Origin: Natrialbaceae archaeon
GTDB lineage: Archaea > Halobacteriota > Halobacteria > Halobacteriales > Natrialbaceae
Length of the DNA: 37,130 bases
Assembly: GCA_003559215.1 (NCBI GenBank)
Contig: PWMF01000214.1
Location: forward strand, 1 to 37,130
Direction: 5' to 3'
Shown here: positions 1 to 7,807 of the stretch, piece after piece
Layout of the letters: the number at the start of each line of letters is the position of its first letter
How positions within the stretch are numbered: the first letter of the stretch is position 1
The notes under the pieces: generated by a model
The model's database searches: none
Told to the model about the DNA's origin: nothing
Seen by the model: only the letters and a program-made list of their open reading frames with translations
Program-made: the position numbers and the translations under genes

Positions 1-277
1 CTTGTCCGATCCGGACGAGCCGCGACGGCGGGTGTGCATTCGTGCCATTGTTGAGGATAGGAACCGCACTGACCGCTCGAGCGTTCGGCAGCCGGATCTT
101 CGGCTGCCCGTGCACTTCCGCAATCCCAAGCTGCCCGAAAGGGTGGACAGCGAGTCGGATTTGCGGCCGTGCGCTTCCCATCGTCGCTACCGGGAGCAGC
201 GACTAAAGGGTTGCGTCATCGGCCGCGACGGCGGATCGCACGACGTCGTGACCACGGCCGCGAGACGAGATGCGAGA
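1..277. other. Intergenic region at window edge, no gene seen
   Basis: I see no convincing coding sequence downstream of the first acyl-CoA ligase. The open frames here are the backs of that gene extended. The one clear structure is a perfect hairpin at 87-108: 8-bp arms GGCAGCCG and CGGCTGCC around a 6-base loop. No T-run follows on either strand, so calling it a terminator would be a guess. A neighbouring gene may begin beyond the window edge. Confidence 0.5.
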
Positions 278-1891
278 CTACCCTTGCCCGACCATCGACT
301 CCTCGTCCTCCCACTCGCGCTCGCGCAGTTCGTACTTCTGGATCTTGCCCGTCGCGGTCTTCGGGAGCTCGTCGACAAACTCGACGTGGTGAACCACCTT
401 GTAGCCGGCCAGCCGTTCGCGGGTGTAGGCGGTCAGATCGTCCTCGGTAACGGGCGGGTTCTCGGGGTCGCCGTTTGCGGGCACGACGAACGCCTTCGGG
501 GTCTCGCCCCACTTCTCGCTGGGGGCAGGGATGATCGCGACGTCGCCGACGTCGGGGTGGGCAAACAGCGTGTCCTCGAGTTCGATGCTCGAGATGTTCT
601 CCCCGCCGGAGACGATGATGTCCTTCTTGCGGTCCTGGATCGCCATCAGTCCGTCTTCGTTTACGACCGCCAGGTCCCCGGTGTGGAACCAGCCCTCGCG
701 CTTGTCGTCGAACGCCTCCTCGGTCTCCTCGGGTTTCTCCCAGTAGCCCTCCATCACCTGGTTGCCCCGGACGAGGATCTCGCCGATCGTCTCGTCGTCC
801 CAGGGAACCTCCTCGCCGTCGTCGTCGACGACCTCGACTTCCGTTCCAAGCGGGGCGATCCCCTGGCGTTTCTTCAACGCGAACCGCTCCTCGCTGTCCT
901 CGTCGATCAGCCGCCGGGTCGCGGAGGTGCCGATCAGCGGCCCCGTCTCGGTCGCGCCGTAGAGCTGGCGGAAGTGCCAGCCGAACTCCTTCTCGACGGT
1001 CTCGATGATGCTCTCGGGCGGCGCGGCGCCGGCCGCGGTAACCCGCATCGGCGCGTCGCCGGTCGTCGGCACCTCGTTGTCTTCGAGGTACTCCTCGAAC
1101 AGCGTGAGGACGGTCGGCGCACAACAGAGGAAGGAGACGTCTTCCTCGCGGATCTGCTCGAGGTTCGTCTCGGCGTCGACGCCGCGGGTACAGACGTGTT
1201 TCGCGCCTATCCCCGTGATCGCGTAGATGTGGCCCCAGCCGTTGACGTGGAACATCGGCAGCGTCCAGAGGTAGACGTCGTCGTCGCTGATCTCGTGGTG
1301 GATCGTCACCAGCTGGGCGTGCAGCGACTCGGTCCGGTGGGTTCGCATGACCCCCTTGGGATCGCCCGTCGTCCCCGAGGTGTAGTTGATCGTGACGACC
1401 TCGTCCTCGCTCATCTCGGGACGATCGTAGTCGGGGTCGGCCTCGGCGATCAGCTCGTCGAAATCGTCCCAGTCACCCTCTACGGCGTCAGCGTCGGTCG
1501 CGATAAACGTCTCCGTCGGCACCTCGTCCCGGATCGCCTCGATCTGCTCGGCGTACTCGTAGTCGGCGACGACGGCGTCGACACCCGCGTCGTTCAGCAT
1601 GTACTCGTAATCATCGGGCGTCAGCCGGTAGTTCAGCGGCGTGTGGATCGCCCCCAGCTGCATGATCCCGTAGGCGGCCTCGAGCTGGTAGTGGGTGTTC
1701 GGGTCGAGCACCGCGACCCGATCGCCCTTCTCGATGCCCCGCTCCTGGAGTACCGCGGAAAGGCGGTCGGCGCGATCGCCGAGCTCGTCGTAGGTGTAGC
1801 GTTCACCCGTCGTAGCGACGACGGCCTCTTCGCCACCGTAGTACTTGCGCGCCCGGTCGAGAAAGTCCGTTACGAGGAGCGGAACGTCCAT
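278..1891 (-). CDS. AMP-dependent acyl-CoA ligase (long-chain-fatty-acid--CoA ligase family)
   Basis: This is an adenylate-forming enzyme of about 537 residues that should activate a carboxylic acid with ATP and load it onto CoA. Seen: the phosphate-binding motif YTSGTTGDPKG, the GATETGP motif of the large domain, FHTGDLA at the hinge, and ATGKIQKYEL near the C-terminus with the conserved catalytic lysine. Length and motif order are normal for the ANL superfamily. The frame can start at 1903, but the ATG at 1891 lies 27 bases from a TATA box, giving a leaderless mRNA, and starts the protein at MDVPLL. It is followed upstream on the same strand by a close paralogue. The substrate cannot be read from sequence; fatty, aromatic or short-chain acids are all possible. 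Confidence 0.93.
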   Translation of the reverse strand: MDVPLLVTDFLDRARKYYGGEEAVVATTGERYTYDELGDRADRLSAVLQERGIEKGDRVAVLDPNTHYQLEAAYGIMQLGAIHTPLNYRLTPDDYEYMLNDAGVDAVVADYEYAEQIEAIRDEVPTETFIATDADAVEGDWDDFDELIAEADPDYDRPEMSEDEVVTINYTSGTTGDPKGVMRTHRTESLHAQLVTIHHEISDDDVYLWTLPMFHVNGWGHIYAITGIGAKHVCTRGVDAETNLEQIREEDVSFLCCAPTVLTLFEEYLEDNEVPTTGDAPMRVTAAGAAPPESIIETVEKEFGWHFRQLYGATETGPLIGTSATRRLIDEDSEERFALKKRQGIAPLGTEVEVVDDDGEEVPWDDETIGEILVRGNQVMEGYWEKPEETEEAFDDKREGWFHTGDLAVVNEDGLMAIQDRKKDIIVSGGENISSIELEDTLFAHPDVGDVAIIPAPSEKWGETPKAFVVPANGDPENPPVTEDDLTAYTRERLAGYKVVHHVEFVDELPKTATGKIQKYELREREWEDEESMVGQG

Positions 1892-1914
1892 ATACAAGAT
1901 CATTGACCATCGTT

Positions 1915-1922
1915 CATTATAC
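1915..1922 (-). promoter_or_regulatory. TATA box of the first acyl-CoA ligase gene
   Basis: Read on the minus strand this is GTATAATG. Its centre is about 27 bases from the ATG at 1891, the usual spacing between an archaeal TATA box and the start site. This supports a leaderless transcript and a promoter separate from the upstream paralogue. Confidence 0.55.
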
Positions 1923-1989
1923 TCCTTGCGGATGGGTCAATCGGTGTCGAGATCGAAACCCCCCGGGACGTGGACCGATCCCATTCGGC

Positions 1990-3585
1990 CTACTGCTGGC
2001 CGACCCGGCGCTCAGCGTCGTCCCAGTACTGCTCGCGGAGCTCGTACTTCTGGACCTTGCCCGTCGCCGTCTCGGGGAGCTCCTCGACGATCTCGACGCT
2101 GGTCGGCTTCTTGTAGCCCGCGAGGTGATCCGTGACGAAGTCGACGATCTCCCCCTCGGTGGGCTCGGCGTCCCCGCCGGGGACGATCAGCGCCTTCGGC
2201 GTCTCACCCCACTGCTCGCTGGGGACGGGGATCACCGCGGCCTTCTGGACGTCCGAGTGGTCGTAGAGGACGTCCTCGAGTTCGATGCTCGAGATGTTCT
2301 CCCCGCCGGAGATGATGATGTCCTTCTTGCGGTCCTGGATCGCGACCATCCCGTCCTCGTCGATCGTCGCGAGGTCGCCGGTGTGGAAGTAGCCCTCAAG
2401 GCGCTCGGAGAACGCCCGCTCGGTGGCGTCGGGTTTGTTCAGGTAGCGATCCATCACCTGATTGCCTCGGACGACGATCTCGCCGATCGTCTCCCCGTCA
2501 CGGGGAACGTCCTCGCCGTCCTCGTCGACGACTCTGACATCCGTACAGAGTGTTTCGGCGCCCTGCTTGACCTTGAGCTCGCGTCCGCGCTGGGCGAGTC
2601 GGCGCGGCGAGTTGCTGGTCGTGATGATCGGCGCCGTCTCCGTGAGCCCGTAGATGTGGATGATTCGCCAGTCGAACTCGTCCTCGACGGTCTCGATGGT
2701 GGCGGTGGCGGGTGCACTGCCCGCGGTCGCGATCCGGACGTCGCGGTCGCCGGTCGTCTCGACGCTGTGTTCCTCGTGGTACTGGATCAGCGAATTGAGC
2801 ACCGTCGGCGCGCCACACATGAACGAGACGTCGTACTTCCGCACGCGGTCGAAGACGCCCTCGGCGTCGAAGGTGCGCTGGCAGACGTGGGTTCCACCCG
2901 TACCCGTGATCGCGTAGGTGTGACCCCAGCCGTTGCAGTGGAACATCGGCAGCGTCCAGAGGTAGACGTCGTCGTCGCGGATCTCCATGTGTTGGTTGAG
3001 CACGAGAGCGTGCCAGTGTTCGGTGCGATGCGTGCGGACGACACCCTTCGGATCCCCCGTCGTTCCCGAGGTGTAGTTGATGCTGGCGTCGTCGTCCTCG
3101 CCGATGTCGGGTCGGTCGGGTTCGTCCGTGGAGCGACCCTCGAGGAAATTCTCGTAGTCGATCCAGTCCCCCTCGATCCGGTCGGCTCGGTAGCCCACGA
3201 ACGTCTCCGCGGGGATCGACTCGCGGATCGGCTCGATCTTCTCGGCGTAGTCGAAGTCCGCGACGAGCGTCCCCGCCTCGCAGTCATCGAGGATGTACTC
3301 GTACTCGCCGCTCGTCAGTCGGTAGTTCAGCGGGACGAACACCGCACCCAGCTTGTTCGTCGCGTACAGCGTCTCGATGAAGTAGTGGCTGTTCGGCGCG
3401 AGGAGCGCCACGCGGTCGCCCTGCCCGACGCCGTTTTCCTCGAGGGCGTGTGCGAGTTGATTTACCCGGTCGTTCACCGCTGCGTAGGTGTACTCGGTGC
3501 CGTCGTGGGCGACGATACCCGTCACGTCGTCGTAGAGGTCGACGGCCCGGTCAAGGAAATCCGTGGTCCGCATTGCCGTTTTCAT
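1990..3585 (-). CDS. AMP-dependent acyl-CoA ligase, paralogue of the downstream gene
   Basis: This is a second ANL-superfamily ligase of 531 residues. Seen: YTSGTTGDPKG, the IYGLTETAP motif, FHTGDLA, and ATGKVQKYELRE carrying the C-terminal catalytic lysine. It matches the neighbour at 278-1891 over its whole length, including the stretch LPMFHxNGWGHxYAITGxG, so the pair arose by tandem duplication. Only about 100 bases separate the genes and a TATA box lies between them, so they may be transcribed both together and separately. An AATAAAAG element at 3623-3630 is a possible promoter. A second ATG at 3573 is an alternative start. Divergence between the copies suggests different acyl substrates, which is inference. 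Confidence 0.93.
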   Translation of the reverse strand: MKTAMRTTDFLDRAVDLYDDVTGIVAHDGTEYTYAAVNDRVNQLAHALEENGVGQGDRVALLAPNSHYFIETLYATNKLGAVFVPLNYRLTSGEYEYILDDCEAGTLVADFDYAEKIEPIRESIPAETFVGYRADRIEGDWIDYENFLEGRSTDEPDRPDIGEDDDASINYTSGTTGDPKGVVRTHRTEHWHALVLNQHMEIRDDDVYLWTLPMFHCNGWGHTYAITGTGGTHVCQRTFDAEGVFDRVRKYDVSFMCGAPTVLNSLIQYHEEHSVETTGDRDVRIATAGSAPATATIETVEDEFDWRIIHIYGLTETAPIITTSNSPRRLAQRGRELKVKQGAETLCTDVRVVDEDGEDVPRDGETIGEIVVRGNQVMDRYLNKPDATERAFSERLEGYFHTGDLATIDEDGMVAIQDRKKDIIISGGENISSIELEDVLYDHSDVQKAAVIPVPSEQWGETPKALIVPGGDAEPTEGEIVDFVTDHLAGYKKPTSVEIVEELPETATGKVQKYELREQYWDDAERRVGQQ

Positions 3586-3754
3586 GGTTCCCGTTCACAC
3601 CCAATGGCAGTATCTGCCTAATCTTTTATTACGGGCGCGGGTGCCCGGCGGTGATTCGGCGCGCTCGAGGACTGCAACACGATTGGAAAGACCAGCGTGG
3701 CTCGAGACCACGTCCCGTGCCCCTCCCCGCCGCTGTCGCCCGATATCGAGGGGT

Positions 3755-3760
3755 TTATAC
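3755..3760 (+). promoter_or_regulatory. TATA box of the tRNA-Ala gene
   Basis: TTTATA lies 32-37 bases upstream of the mature tRNA 5' end. This is a usual spacing for a short-leader archaeal tRNA transcript. Confidence 0.5.
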
Positions 3761-3791
3761 CGATGTGTACGAAAGTGGAGAGTGCACGCGA

Positions 3792-3863
3792 GGGCTCGTA
3801 GATCAGTGGTAGATCATCCCCCTGGCACGGGGAAGGCCCGGGGTTCAAATCCCCGCGAGTCCA
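3792..3863 (+). tRNA. tRNA-Ala (anticodon GGC)
   Basis: A complete 72-nt cloverleaf is visible. The acceptor arms are GGGCTCG and CGAGTCC, with the G3:U70 wobble pair that is the alanine identity element. The anticodon arm TCCCC-CTGGCAC-GGGGA gives anticodon GGC, which reads GCC and GCU. The T arm is CGGGG-TTCAAAT-CCCCG, with discriminator A at 3863. CCA is not encoded and must be added. A pyrimidine-rich run follows directly and may end transcription. No intron is present. I found no second copy of the 3' end that would mark an integrated element. Confidence 0.97.
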
Positions 3864-4042
3864 CTTCTTTCCGTCAGTTCGATCGTTACGTCGCTGAATC
3901 GCTGTCGCTCCGATCCCTTCGCCTCGATTTTGCGTCTACACGAGCGGAGACCGGGCTGACGAACTTCTTCCCTGGCCGAGCATGTATACAGGACCTCAAC
4001 GTATCCGACGTCACCTTCCGAACGTCTCCCGTCGATTCCCGC

Positions 4043-4930
4043 CTATTCGGCCTCGAGCTCGACGGTCAGCTCGTGGTCGCCGTCGTGGGTGTGCTCGACC
4101 GTCGTCGGCTCGTAGTCGGAGTGATCGACCTCGATCGTGTACTCGTTCTCGTAGATCAGGTTGTGATGGTACCCGTCTCCGCCGGTTATGCCGGTGAACT
4201 CGAGGGGAATATCGGCCTCGTGGGGCTCTCCCTCGCCCCTGACGACCGCCCCCTGGATCGGGTCGCCGTCGGGATCGACGGCCCTGAGGGTGAGCTCCGA
4301 ATGCTCGGGCTCCTCGGCTCCGGTCGGGTCGTCGTCCTCGGCAGGGTCGTCGCCACCGTCTACCTCGACATCGAGTTCGACCGTGACTTCGCTCGGTCCG
4401 TCGTGGGTGTGTTCGATCGTGGTCTCCTCGTAGTCGGGATGGTCGATCTCGATCGTGTACTCGTTCTCGTAGATCCGGTTATGATGATACCCCTCCGAGC
4501 CGGTGACGCCGGTAAACTCGAGCGGGATGTCGGCCTCGTGGGGCTCCCCTTCGCCGGTGACGAGCATCGCCTCGGCCGGATCGCCGTTGGCATCGACGAC
4601 CCGAAGGGTGAACTCCGACAGCTCGGGTTCCTCTGCCGCCGAGTCGTCGTCAGTCTCTTCGGACTCCGCTTCGGCGTCATCATCGTCCTCATCGGTGTCG
4701 TCTCCCTCGAGTTCGCCATCGTCATCGTCCGTCTCGTTGCCCTCGAGTTCGCCGTCATCCGCATCGCCCTCGTCGTCTCCGTCGTCAGAGCCGTCGGTTT
4801 CGTTCTCGCTGCTCGACTCCGGCTCGGATCCGTCCGTGGACTCGTCCTCCGTGCTACACCCGGCGAGGACCGACATCCCGCCCGCCAAAACCAGAACTCG
4901 CCGTCGATTCCAACGGTCTTGGGTCGCCAT
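4043..4930 (-). CDS. Tat-exported lipoprotein with a duplicated extracellular domain
   Basis: This 295-residue protein begins with a twin-arginine signal (RRR at 9-11) and a lipobox LAGC with Cys25, so it is predicted to be exported folded and lipid-anchored. Residues about 26-110 are a low-complexity D/E/S linker. Two homologous modules of about 85 residues follow, each opening with ELTLR-like strands and sharing GEGEPHEADIPLEFTG, GYHHN and YENEYTIE. They end in a THDG-V-LTVELE strand, and a second acidic linker separates them. The modules look like beta-sandwich domains of the carboxypeptidase-regulatory or PEGA-like type. That assignment is uncertain. Conserved HH and HTHDG could bind metal. 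An AACTATAGG element about 25 bases upstream suggests a leaderless mRNA. Confidence 0.85.
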   Translation of the reverse strand: MATQDRWNRRRVLVLAGGMSVLAGCSTEDESTDGSEPESSSENETDGSDDGDDEGDADDGELEGNETDDDDGELEGDDTDEDDDDAEAESEETDDDSAAEEPELSEFTLRVVDANGDPAEAMLVTGEGEPHEADIPLEFTGVTGSEGYHHNRIYENEYTIEIDHPDYEETTIEHTHDGPSEVTVELDVEVDGGDDPAEDDDPTGAEEPEHSELTLRAVDPDGDPIQGAVVRGEGEPHEADIPLEFTGITGGDGYHHNLIYENEYTIEVDHSDYEPTTVEHTHDGDHELTVELEAE

Positions 4931-5268
4931 GGTTACATCTCAATTATACCGCCTATAGTTCTGACTGTTTGTCGAGACGCGAGGGCGGCCTCTGCGGGCT
5001 CGTGCTCTCTTTGTTTCGGGGGATGGCTCTCGAGGGACCGACTCCGAACACGTTCCGGGTCGATCGTCGCTCCCCGGAACCGCTTCGAACCGGGTGGCCG
5101 CCGTCCGACTCGCGGAACTGGAGTCGGACCCGAACGTCGAATCGGGAGACGGCGGAACGGGTCGGAATCGATCCCTGTAATGTTAGAACTTTTGAAAGTC
5201 AACTCTTTCCGTAAAATGGGTTTATCCGGTTTCGCAGAAATATCTCTGCTACTGTAGTTCAGCTATAC
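4931..5268. other. Divergent promoter region between two exported proteins
   Basis: This 338-base region has no credible gene. An 89-codon minus-strand frame is arginine-rich and unlike the acidic proteins around it. TATA-like elements face the lipoprotein gene (4941-4958). Another, AAATATCTC at 5238-5246, lies about 27 bases before the CHRD gene ATG. Confidence 0.6.
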
Positions 5269-6024
5269 ATGACTGATGATCTCCGATCCAGGCGAGGGGT
5301 GCTACGGGCGACGGGTGTAACCATCGGTAGCGGACTCGCGATGGGGACTGCGGGTGCGGATACCGACGACGAGACCGATCTCGAGGATCTCCCGACGACG
5401 TTCGCTGCGGAGCTCACGGCGGGGTCTATTCCGCGGGAGGTCGAGACGGACGCGAGCGGAATCGCCACGTTTGAGGTCGATTTCGAGGAGCGAGCCGTTC
5501 ATTACGTGCTCGATGTCGACTATCTTTGTGACCCGACGAACGCATATATCGGGTACGGAGCCGAGGGCGAGACCGGAGAACAGTTCGTTCAGCTTTACCC
5601 CGGTACCGACGGTGAATCCGTCGAAGGACGGGTCGATGGGACTCTCGCCGAGGGGACCCTCACCGTCGACGAGTTACTCGAGGCGTTCGAGCGACATGAC
5701 CTCGAGACGGTCGCGGCCAAGCTGGCCGACCGAGAGATCTACGTCGGCGTGGCTACCGAGGCCCATCCGGAGGGCGAGATTCGCGGGCAGATCGTCCTCG
5801 AGGATGGTTCGTCGGAGAAACCGGATACTGACGAGACGGAGGAACTGGATGCTGCAGAACCCGATCCCGACGAGGAAGATGCTGCGGAGGCTGGTACCGA
5901 CGAAGAAGACACCGAAACGGGAGACGCGGAAGAATCTGACCCCGAAACGGAAGGCACCGACGAACCGGTCTACCGTGCACCTGCCGATCCCGATGATTCG
6001 ACGGACGACGAGGAAGCGGACTGA
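5269..6024 (+). CDS. Tat-exported CHRD domain protein
   Basis: This 251-residue protein starts with a twin-arginine signal (SRRGVL at 7-12) followed by a hydrophobic, alanine-glycine segment and no lipobox. Residues about 44-185 match the CHRD fold: an opening FAAELTAG, the pattern ATFEVD, a central AHIHxG-like strand here reading AYIGYG, then VGVATEAHPEGEIRGQIVL, which is the family signature. The remaining 65 residues are an acidic, low-complexity tail rich in D, E, S and T, perhaps a surface linker or a salt adaptation. CHRD domains occur in chordin and many microbial exported proteins, and their function is not settled. The normally conserved histidines of the central strand appear replaced. 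A TATA element about 27 bases upstream supports this start. Confidence 0.88.
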   Translation: MTDDLRSRRGVLRATGVTIGSGLAMGTAGADTDDETDLEDLPTTFAAELTAGSIPREVETDASGIATFEVDFEERAVHYVLDVDYLCDPTNAYIGYGAEGETGEQFVQLYPGTDGESVEGRVDGTLAEGTLTVDELLEAFERHDLETVAAKLADREIYVGVATEAHPEGEIRGQIVLEDGSSEKPDTDETEELDAAEPDPDEEDAAEAGTDEEDTETGDAEESDPETEGTDEPVYRAPADPDDSTDDEEAD

Positions 6025-6623
6025 CCTCTTCAGTACCTGAAAACGAGCAAATCCCCCGAACCGACTGCGTTCTCGAGGGAAACGATCGTAGAAGCCGAGT
6101 CACGAACTGTGCTCAATTCATCTATTTCCTATCGGGATCGATCCGTCCGCGACACGGGACGGTTCTCTCTTCGACACTCGACCCCTGTCTCGAGCCGAGT
6201 CGATCCGCGGGTCCGCCGTGTACGTGCCACCTACTCCGATCGAACGGGAACTTTGCCGATCGATCCCGCTCTATGACAGTACTACACGTCAGTAGAAACG
6301 AGGAGGAACGTCGTCAGCAACTACAGTTCAGGCTTCGAAAAGGGTGTTCTCCGTGTGACGTTCGCGTTACCCGTGCCCACTACGACCTCGGCGTTACACG
6401 AGAACTGTCCCGAACGTGTACAGTATCGCGGTTCGGATAGTTCGGCGCGACAAACGGGTTCCGACCGGCACGTAAGCGCCATCTATACGTCTCGGCGGTA
6501 GCGCTGTCTCGAGCGGAGACATGTAGCCTGCAGATACTTACTATCCGGTCTCTGGTTAGCTGTTCCCGTGCACCCGGTGTGTGGCGACGTCGTAGTAGCC
6601 GCTTCGGGTGTGCAGAGCTACCA
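6025..6623. other. 600-base gene-free region
   Basis: No confident gene. A 55-codon plus-strand frame at 6273-6440 is basic and has no promoter I can point to, so I do not call it. No clear TATA box lies at the expected distance from the repeat-protein start at 6624. The element CTTACTATCC near 6536-6545 is the best candidate and would imply a leader of about 55 bases. Confidence 0.45.
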
Positions 6624-7142
6624 ATGGTAAATATCTCAAAACGTTCGATCGCGCTCGTGATGGCGCTGATGATGGCGGTAGCCATCGTCAGCGGTGCCGG
6701 CGTGATTGCGACCGACGACGATTACGATGAGGAGAAAGTCGACGATGGTGTCGACAAAGAGGAGGTAGAGAAGGCCGACGACAAAGCTGACGAGGAGGCC
6801 GACGAGAAGGTCGACGACAAGGCTGACGAGAAGGCCGACGACAAGGCTGACGAGAAGGCCGACGACAAGGCTGACGACAAGCACAACGACTACGCCGACA
6901 AGAACGACGAGAAGGCCGACGACAAGGCTGACGACAAGCACGACGACTACGCCGACAAGAACGACGAGAAGGTCGACGACAAGGCTGACGACAAGCACGA
7001 CGACTACGCCGACAAGAACGACGAGAAGGTCGACGACAAGGCTGACGACAAGCACAACGACTACGCCGACAAGAACGACGACAAATACGACGACGAGGCT
7101 GACGACAAACACGACGACGTGAAGAAAAGCTACTACTGCTAA
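6624..7142 (+). CDS. Secreted lysine/aspartate-rich tandem-repeat protein
   Basis: This 172-residue protein has an N-terminal Sec-type signal (KRS, then a hydrophobic run to about residue 30). Almost everything after it is D, K, A and E. An 8-residue motif ADDKADEK comes first, then four near-identical 19-residue units of the form DDKADDKHxDYADKNDEK, then a short tail KSYYC. The alanine/lysine spacing of three to four residues predicts a long charged helix or coiled coil. The equal supply of lysine and aspartate is unusual in a proteome normally poor in lysine. The frame can open at 6579, but that adds a basic stretch before the signal peptide, so the ATG at 6624 is preferred. I do not recognise the family. 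A structural surface, ion-binding or adhesion role would be a guess. Confidence 0.75.
   Translation: MVNISKRSIALVMALMMAVAIVSGAGVIATDDDYDEEKVDDGVDKEEVEKADDKADEEADEKVDDKADEKADDKADEKADDKADDKHNDYADKNDEKADDKADDKHDDYADKNDEKVDDKADDKHDDYADKNDEKVDDKADDKHNDYADKNDDKYDDEADDKHDDVKKSYYC
6861..7088 (+). repeat. Four 57-bp tandem repeats inside the secreted repeat protein
   Basis: Units start at 6861, 6918, 6975 and 7032, and a degenerate partial copy follows. They differ at only a few bases, for example AAC against GAC for residue 9. Such near identity at DNA level points to recent expansion by slippage or unequal recombination. A shorter 24-bp periodicity (GCCGACGACAAGGCTGACGA and relatives) fills 6770-6860. 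Confidence 0.9.
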
Positions 7143-7413
7143 CCGCTGGTAGCAATCTCGATACCGCCGCTATTCTTTGGGGGAGATTCGTTCCACGAGA
7201 GACGTCTCGAGCATCGGATCGACGTTCGCTCACCGCATCGTTATCGACGTCAGCAGATCGGGTCGCGAAACGGTCCGTCCGATCCCGGGTTTGTGAGCGT
7301 TCTCGATCGGTTCAGGAACTCGAGGATCCTGACTGGTGAAACCGTCGTCCGCTGTCGGAGACCGATCGCTCGCCTCGAGCCGGTCGTCCTCGGTTGCCGA
7401 TCGAATCCGAGCG

Positions 7414-7761
7414 TTACTCGTCACCGACGGTCGTCGGATCCGGATACGCCTCGAGGTCGGTGATCGTTTCCTCGAGACACTCCTCGTCGGTTTCGTAGTA
7501 ATGGCGGCGCTGAATCCACTCGAGCCGCCGGTCGTACCTGATTTCGACTCGTTCCCAGACGTCCCCGTCGCCGTCGGGAGCCGAGCGGATCGAGACGGTC
7601 TCGAACGCCCGGAGCTCGTAGTCGCCGTCGGCGTACCCGGTCAGCTCGAGGGTCGTTCGGGCGGGCTCGAGCTCGGCGGCGGCATGCTCGAGCAGTCGGT
7701 CAGCTAACGGGTCGAGGTCTGCGAGGCGCGGCGGTCCGGGTTCGGGTTCGGGTTCGGTCAT
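7414..7761 (-). CDS. Conserved haloarchaeal hypothetical protein next to AOR
   Basis: This is an acidic protein of 115 residues, starting MTEPEPEP. The frame extends back to 7833, but the extra 24 residues are non-acidic and overlap the AOR gene, so the ATG at 7761 is chosen. The body predicts alpha-beta structure with WERVEIRYDRRLEWIQRRHYY near the middle and an acidic C-terminus, with no cysteines or membrane segments. It lies 46 bases downstream of the AOR stop on the same strand and is probably co-transcribed. I do not recognise a named domain. A helper role for AOR is only suggested by position. Confidence 0.75.
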   Translation of the reverse strand: MTEPEPEPGPPRLADLDPLADRLLEHAAAELEPARTTLELTGYADGDYELRAFETVSIRSAPDGDGDVWERVEIRYDRRLEWIQRRHYYETDEECLEETITDLEAYPDPTTVGDE

Positions 7762-7807
7762 CGGGACGATCGATACCGCAAAAAAGTCACAGCACGCGAA
7801 CCGGTCG

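Noticed and set aside
2-1906. 634-codon plus-strand open frame opposite the first acyl-CoA ligase
   Set aside because: Its length comes from G+C-rich codon bias on the opposite strand. The minus frame has a complete set of ANL motifs and a TATA box.
3792-3863. tRNA-Ala as an integration site of a genomic island
   Set aside because: Accessory-looking exported proteins follow it, but I found no integrase and no repeated copy of the tRNA 3' end within the window.
6273-6440. 55-codon plus-strand frame with a CxxC-like pair
   Set aside because: Arginine-rich composition, no promoter or ribosome-binding site that I can see, and no recognisable family.
6861-7088. Regular repeats considered as a CRISPR array
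   Set aside because: The units are directly adjacent with no spacers and keep a reading frame with a signal peptide.
6636-7112. Highly hydrophobic minus-strand frame opposite the repeat protein
   Set aside because: It is the complement of GAC and AAG repeat codons, which produces V, L and F automatically. No start signal supports it.
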